A stretch of 64,000 bases of DNA from Pomacea canaliculata (taxonomy: Eukaryota; Mollusca; Gastropoda; Architaenioglossa; Ampullariidae), in NCBI RefSeq assembly GCF_003073045.1, contig NC_037595.1, positions 5,010,227 to 5,074,226 on the forward strand. Reading direction: 5' to 3'. The notes below the pieces were generated by a model. It saw only the letters and a list, made by a program, of their open reading frames with translations, made no database searches and was not told the DNA's origin. The translations under genes were made by a program, and so were the position numbers. Positions 59,530 to 64,000 of the stretch are shown here, piece by piece; positions within the stretch are counted from its first letter, which is position 1; each line of letters starts with the position of its first letter.

Positions 59530-61650
59530 CTTCTGAAATATATTTCAAGTCCTTTGCTCACTGCATGTGTCTGGATGTTGAGGTCTTCCACGCGTGTGCT
59601 TGCCTGTGTAAGAGTTCTTTGGTAAAAAAAATTATCTAGTAAATAAAGTGCTCTACCCTAGAGTTTTGATGTGGAGGACGCATGTTACTTGATAATTGAT
59701 TGAATACATTCGAGACAAATTGTACGCAGGAATTAAAAGCAAAGAAAAATTACAAGCTAAAAAAATCACTACAATATCAAAGCGTTATAAAGACAGACAA
59801 ATACGGTTTGACATGCCGAGCACAAATATGAATGATCTGAAGCACATATTTTGTGAACATTTCTCAAGAGAGAGCATGACATAATTCCTGTTTTGAAAGC
59901 ATTGCAGCAAAATGAAAGAATTGCAAAGTCTAAACCATACTGTGGTAAAAGGAATATGGTCCATTGGTTGTCAGCTGTTGTAGAAAGTCCTCCACGAACA
60001 CAAAATGTAACTCAGTCGCTTCACAACTGCAATATGGGCATTTCAACGCGGCAGTAGACAAATTTCTGTAACACTGATTATGGCCGTTTATGTTTGTAAC
60101 TGCAATTATATGACAAACTTACACTTACCTTGCATACGCACGACGTATTACACACACACACTCAACACAACACTCGACGAGCACCCTTCAGATGACGATG
60201 AGGATGAAGAGATTTGTAGGTGAATCGAATAGAAGAGGCATGAGTTGAGAGGAATGTCACTGAGAGAGTCATAAAGAAGATGGCGGAGAAGACCGTAGTG
60301 TCTTTCCGCCAACGCCATTTTTAGAGCAACTTTCTCGAATATATGACGTCTTTCCTCCCTCCCCCGCTCCAAGTGACGTGGAACAAGTGACATGGAACAA
60401 ATGACGCACGCAAGACGTCAGACACAAGACACCATTCGTACGCCAAACAATATAAGACCGACCACAACTCACTGCAGTAACTCCAAGCCTAAACGTTATT
60501 AGTGAGTTTCTAATAGCAACAATTATGTTTAATGTCAATTAACTACTTAGCACTGAAGAAGACTTAAATGAACTGTAGAATAACGATCACTACTAGATAT
60601 TTACTATGCCAGTTTATGAAACAGTCTACGAGTCTCAGCTTGAATTCTCTTCAGAACCGCGTCACATTCCCATCCACTGACATTCCCAAACAAATCCAAA
60701 CCCATAAAGACAAAGTGCTACCATAATGTTCAACCCTAGTGGCCTTGTTATTACTGTGCCTATACAACAACATATTTAATACTCTTTGGGGAATCTATTT
60801 GGTGGGGGGCAAATTTACAACTTTTAACCAGTATGCGATACATCTCAAACAAGCATGTATAAACAATGTGCAGAATAAGCTTTTTTCAAAAGTACCTGCT
60901 GGGTTGTGATAATCTATGTATTTTCGACTGCCTCATCGAAACCAGAATTTGGCCAGTTGACGAACTCACCTGCAATAGAAAGCTGATACGCACAAATAAA
61001 TCAAGAAATGGTGTGAATCAACGGAGTTCAAATATTATTAGTTGAGAATCATGTCCTTTGACCTCACTGGCTTGTGGGTACTCCATCTCTGTATTTGTGG
61101 TTTTTTTCTTTGACCTGTTAAGAGTTAAGTGCCTGTTGTTTGACACACGCTCCTTCATTAACCATTTTGTTTGTCTGAGACACTTTGGGTATCATCTACA
61201 GCTTTCTATCGACTGTCTGTCCTTCTGAACGGTTTCTTTCTGCGATCCGTAGGTGAAAGTTGATGCAGTGTGGTCTGTCTTCTTTGTTTCATTATCATGT
61301 AGATCCTAGCAGTCTACAGATCACTTGATATATGGACAAAACTGTTCTGAGTATTAACTGATCTGCTTTTATAACAGATTGATAGTAACTTTGTAGATAT
61401 GAAATGTAAGTTTATGAGCTGTAACTTATTTTAGTTTGTGGAAATATTCGACACCACTGCATTTGCTTTTTTGGACAATTGTGATCGCTTGAATTGATTG
61501 GGTACTGTTACCAAGACATTGAAATATTTTGCATTTGGGTTAGTTCGCAACATCACTTTTATAGTACTTCAATGCATACAGTGACTAAATACTGCATCTT
61601 ATAAATATAATTATGAACAAGAGTCTTCAAAAGGAAACGAACTGCGTTTA
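59530..61650. other. 3' flank of gene K and unique insert
   Basis: Up to about 59925 it matches the flank of gene J; beyond that it is unmatched. On the minus strand 60060-59935 reads CPYCSCEATELHFVF, reminiscent of the zinc-knuckle tail of some LINE proteins (weak). A GC-richer patch at 60270-60480 has several TGACG(T/C) motifs and a TATA-like AATATAAGA. No gene is supported. Confidence 0.35.
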
Positions 61651-61655
61651 CTTAC

Positions 61656-61711
61656 GAACGACAGAGGAGAGGACAGCCGCTTTGTAGAAGATCTGACGAC
61701 AGCACCTGACA
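61656..61711 (-). pseudogene. inverted relic of exon 3 (3' half)
   Basis: The reverse complement matches the end of J/K exon 3 (QVLS, LLQSGCPLLC) followed by GTAAGTAAACGCA as in gene J. About 61730-61790 instead matches intron 2 of J and L in plus orientation (GATATGAACTTTTGAG, TTTAACAGCCTAGTTCT). So two pieces of one former gene lie side by side in opposite orientations. Confidence 0.7.
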
Positions 61712-61799
61712 GCTTGATCAATTTCACTAATCAAGGATATGAACTTTTGAGAGGTTTAACAGCCTAGTTCTCGCTGCACCTATATTATATAGATGCATT

Positions 61800-63105
61800 A
61801 ATATTTTTCTTTCAATTGTTTTCATTTATCCTATTCCTGACGTGCACAAAATGAAGACACAGATTGACGTTTAATCTCTAAGTGATCATAAGAAATAAAC
61901 AGACTTGTTTATCTACTTACCTGTCCTTGACTTTGAGGAAAGCTCAGCCCGCATTTGGAACTCTGTAGTTCGTTTATCTTCAAAAGTTCAGGAAATGTAG
62001 CCCAAAGATGCAACACAACTGGTACTCAGTTCGTCTTTTTATAATGTATATTTTGTATATACTCAGACAATGTGTCTTTACAATTCTGACCGTTATTATT
62101 TTCCAGGTTATCATTACTGAGTTACTAAAATATCTTATCAATAACAGATGCATCTCAGTTATACATATTAGGGTGGAATATGTAGATTTGGAGCATTTTT
62201 TTTCAGTGAACAGAAATACATTATATTACATCCTTTTTTATGCTTGTTTTTGTGCATGGAGTTTGCAGCTCTCGTACACTTTAGGAGTCGTTTGTTCTCC
62301 TAATGAATGAAAATATTAGACTCTGATATTGTCTCCATTCTGAAAACAGTGGACCTAGAGCAAAAGGCGCTTTATTATTTCACTATTCTCTTTCTGAAGT
62401 AGGAATATTTCTGTTTAGGTTCGGTGTTTAAAGTCGAGAGGGTATAGTCATCAGGTGACTTGTAAGAGTTGATGAGTAAGAGTTATGTTCTCTTACCCTA
62501 ATGCAGTTAACTGTTGATGTCTGCTTCTCCTAGATGTATCCGTTGTTACACAGAGGGCGGGTGGGTTGGTGTGGCGGGAGGGACTGACCGCACTTCTGAT
62601 TGTGCGTATGTCAGCGTGTTCCTGGGTATATTTAAACTTAACATTTTCTTATTTACGTTAATAGATCTTGCGGTAATCGCCTTTGGACACATGAAACAAC
62701 TTTAAGGCTAGACATAAAATTACGTTCAATAATAGAATTATATCCTGCAAGGACTTTTGACCTTTAGAGAAGGATTTAATACAATCACGAAAAGAAGACA
62801 TTTCCAAAACCAAACCTATGATTGCAAGTGTTTTGCCTCATTCAGTCTCGTAAGATGCCATGAGCAAAGCCATTTCACATGAAACTAGAGAAATGTGTGT
62901 AGTTTAATAAAGAAAATCAGCAAGTTTCGTTTTGAGCACATCAAAACTTTTTTTTCCAAAAACCGCTACCATCTGGAGTAAATGTGAATCAAACTGTCAT
63001 CTTTACATAACAAACAACACTGGATGTCCAGAAGAAGGACGGTCCTTATCGGCAGGTAACTCAGGATGGGCCGGAACGGTGCGCGTGTTATGATCATCAC
63101 GTGAT
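61800..63105. other. upstream flank of gene L, no gene seen
   Basis: From about 62363 it aligns with the flank before gene K. Open frames at 62008-62310 and 62514-62705 lack any family pattern. Confidence 0.5.
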
Positions 63106-63110
63106 ACATC

Positions 63111-63206
63111 GTGACTGAAACAGATCGCTGTTTTCACACACCCAGCACTATATAATCCCGGCTTCTAGTCGGAGACATCAGTTGACCATTCTCTGCACAC
63201 CGTCAG
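63111..63206 (+). promoter_or_regulatory. gene L promoter module and non-coding exon 1
   Basis: E-box CACGTGA (63098-63104), shared module GTGACTGAAACAGATCGCTG followed by TTTTCACA (63111-63138), TATA box TATATAAT at 63149-63156, leader to a donor (GTCAG then GTGAGT; exon end 63206). Confidence 0.75.
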
Positions 63207-63441
63207 GTGAGTGAAACGTTTGTTTATTGTTTCTCCTTCACCCTCTCCCTCTCTCTTTCTCTCCCTCACACACACACAGAGCGCTCGCGTATTTGTTCAG
63301 TTCACCTTTCCCTTCTTCTTTGCCACTATAGAAGCGTTTCCAGCTTCTGTTATAAAGGACTAGTGTGTGTTGAAATGATTAGGTCTATATGTAACATGCC
63401 GATTTCTTTCATCAGGCCAACAACTCTCGCCAAGCTTCATC

Positions 63442-63562
63442 ATGAAGGTTGTTCTGTGTCTCCTGGTTCTCGTGGCTGCTGCCTATGCTGCTCCAAAGGA
63501 ATTAACCGATGTCCAGAAGCGTGTCTTTTTGGATGGCCTTTTGGACAACCTGGGCCTTGGCC
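63442..63562 (+). CDS. gene L: secreted hairpin-like peptide, exon 2 only (window edge)
   Basis: The signal-peptide exon of a further copy: MKVVLCLLVLVAAAYA, propeptide APKELTDVQKR, mature start VFLDGLLDNLGLG, then a phase-1 donor (GGCC then GTAAGA). It is nearly identical to gene K except for a four-residue in-frame insertion in the mature N-terminus. UTR part begins at 63416. Exons 3 and 4 lie beyond the window; 63563-64000 is intron 2, matching intron 2 of J and K in part. Whether the gene is whole cannot be judged. Confidence 0.8.
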
Positions 63563-64000
63563 GTAAGAAATCATCTTGCTCTTAAAGAAAGGCTAACATG
63601 ACTAGGCCTGATTCAGGCGCATGCAAAATTCTCTGAAGCTGAAATGTCGATATTAAATGTCAGGTGACAGAAATCATTCTTTCAAAGGCTACAAAATTTT
63701 CTATTAACTGGAGGTCACCCGAAACCACAACGCAAAAACTTAAACAGTATTAAAAACAGTATTCCAGCTTGATTGACTTGACAGATCAAGGATATGAGCT
63801 TTTGAGAATTTTAACAGCCTGGTTCTTACTGCCATCAAGTTTCTACAAATGAGCTACCTTCCTAGCTGTGTAAAACAGCCTTCAGAAAATGTAATGCAGC
63901 ATTATATATAAATTGTTGATAGCGCACATACCCTGTGTCTGGAAACACAGAGGATAGAATCTTTGCGTTTAAAGTTGCTGCTGTAAAAGATATTCTACTG

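Noticed and set aside
60065-60545. Possible solo LTR (promoter-like motifs, TATA-like, TGT start)
   Set aside because: No matching terminal CA end, no target duplication and no second copy visible.
14261-64000. Saposin-like or big-defensin identity for the peptide family
   Set aside because: Both have six cysteines, but their spacing differs from C-x14-C-x3-C-x17-C-x3-C-x11-C.

Overview
This 64 kb window is animal nuclear DNA, most likely from a mollusc and perhaps a gastropod. It is AT-rich, has small exons separated by long GT-AG introns, TATA-driven genes with AATAAA poly(A) signals, tRNA-derived SINEs, decayed LINE pieces and many microsatellites. The species call is inference; no marker gene is present.

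The main content (about 14.2-64 kb) is a tandem cluster of small secreted-peptide genes of one family that I cannot name. Each complete unit has a TATA box, a short non-coding exon 1, an exon 2 (5' UTR, signal peptide, acidic propeptide ending in Lys-Arg), an exon 3 (core with two CxxxC motifs) and a short exon 4 (last helix, usually the sixth cysteine, stop). Introns between coding exons are in phases 1 and 2. The usual mature peptide is about 71-82 residues with C-x14-C-x3-C-x17-C-x3-C-x11-C, which suggests a disulfide-locked helical hairpin. Genes A, B, C and D read leftward (15.2-28.2 kb); E, F, G, H, I, J, K and L read rightward (30.5 kb to the right edge). A, C, D, H, I, J and K look whole (I has an altered splice donor in its leader exon), L runs off the window, B, E and F look broken about once each, and G has only the last two exons. 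At least five stray exon relics lie between them. A and B form a distinct four-cysteine subfamily.

The rightward half grew by segmental tandem duplication: F/G share a block of about 2.9 kb, H/I a block of roughly 3-4 kb, and J/K/L a block of about 5-6 kb. Rightward promoters share a motif just upstream of the TATA box. Two small non-autonomous DNA transposons and some LINE pieces are inserted in the copies.

The left end (0-14 kb) is different. It has a minus-strand SINE, a plus-strand host gene fragment (a 2.5 kb disordered-protein exon with repeated acidic motifs and several frame breaks, followed by a coiled-coil exon), a second SINE, a promoter-like patch near 8.8 kb, and a terminal RING-finger exon at 10.0-10.2 kb. 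The rest is AT-rich non-coding sequence with hairpins and simple repeats.
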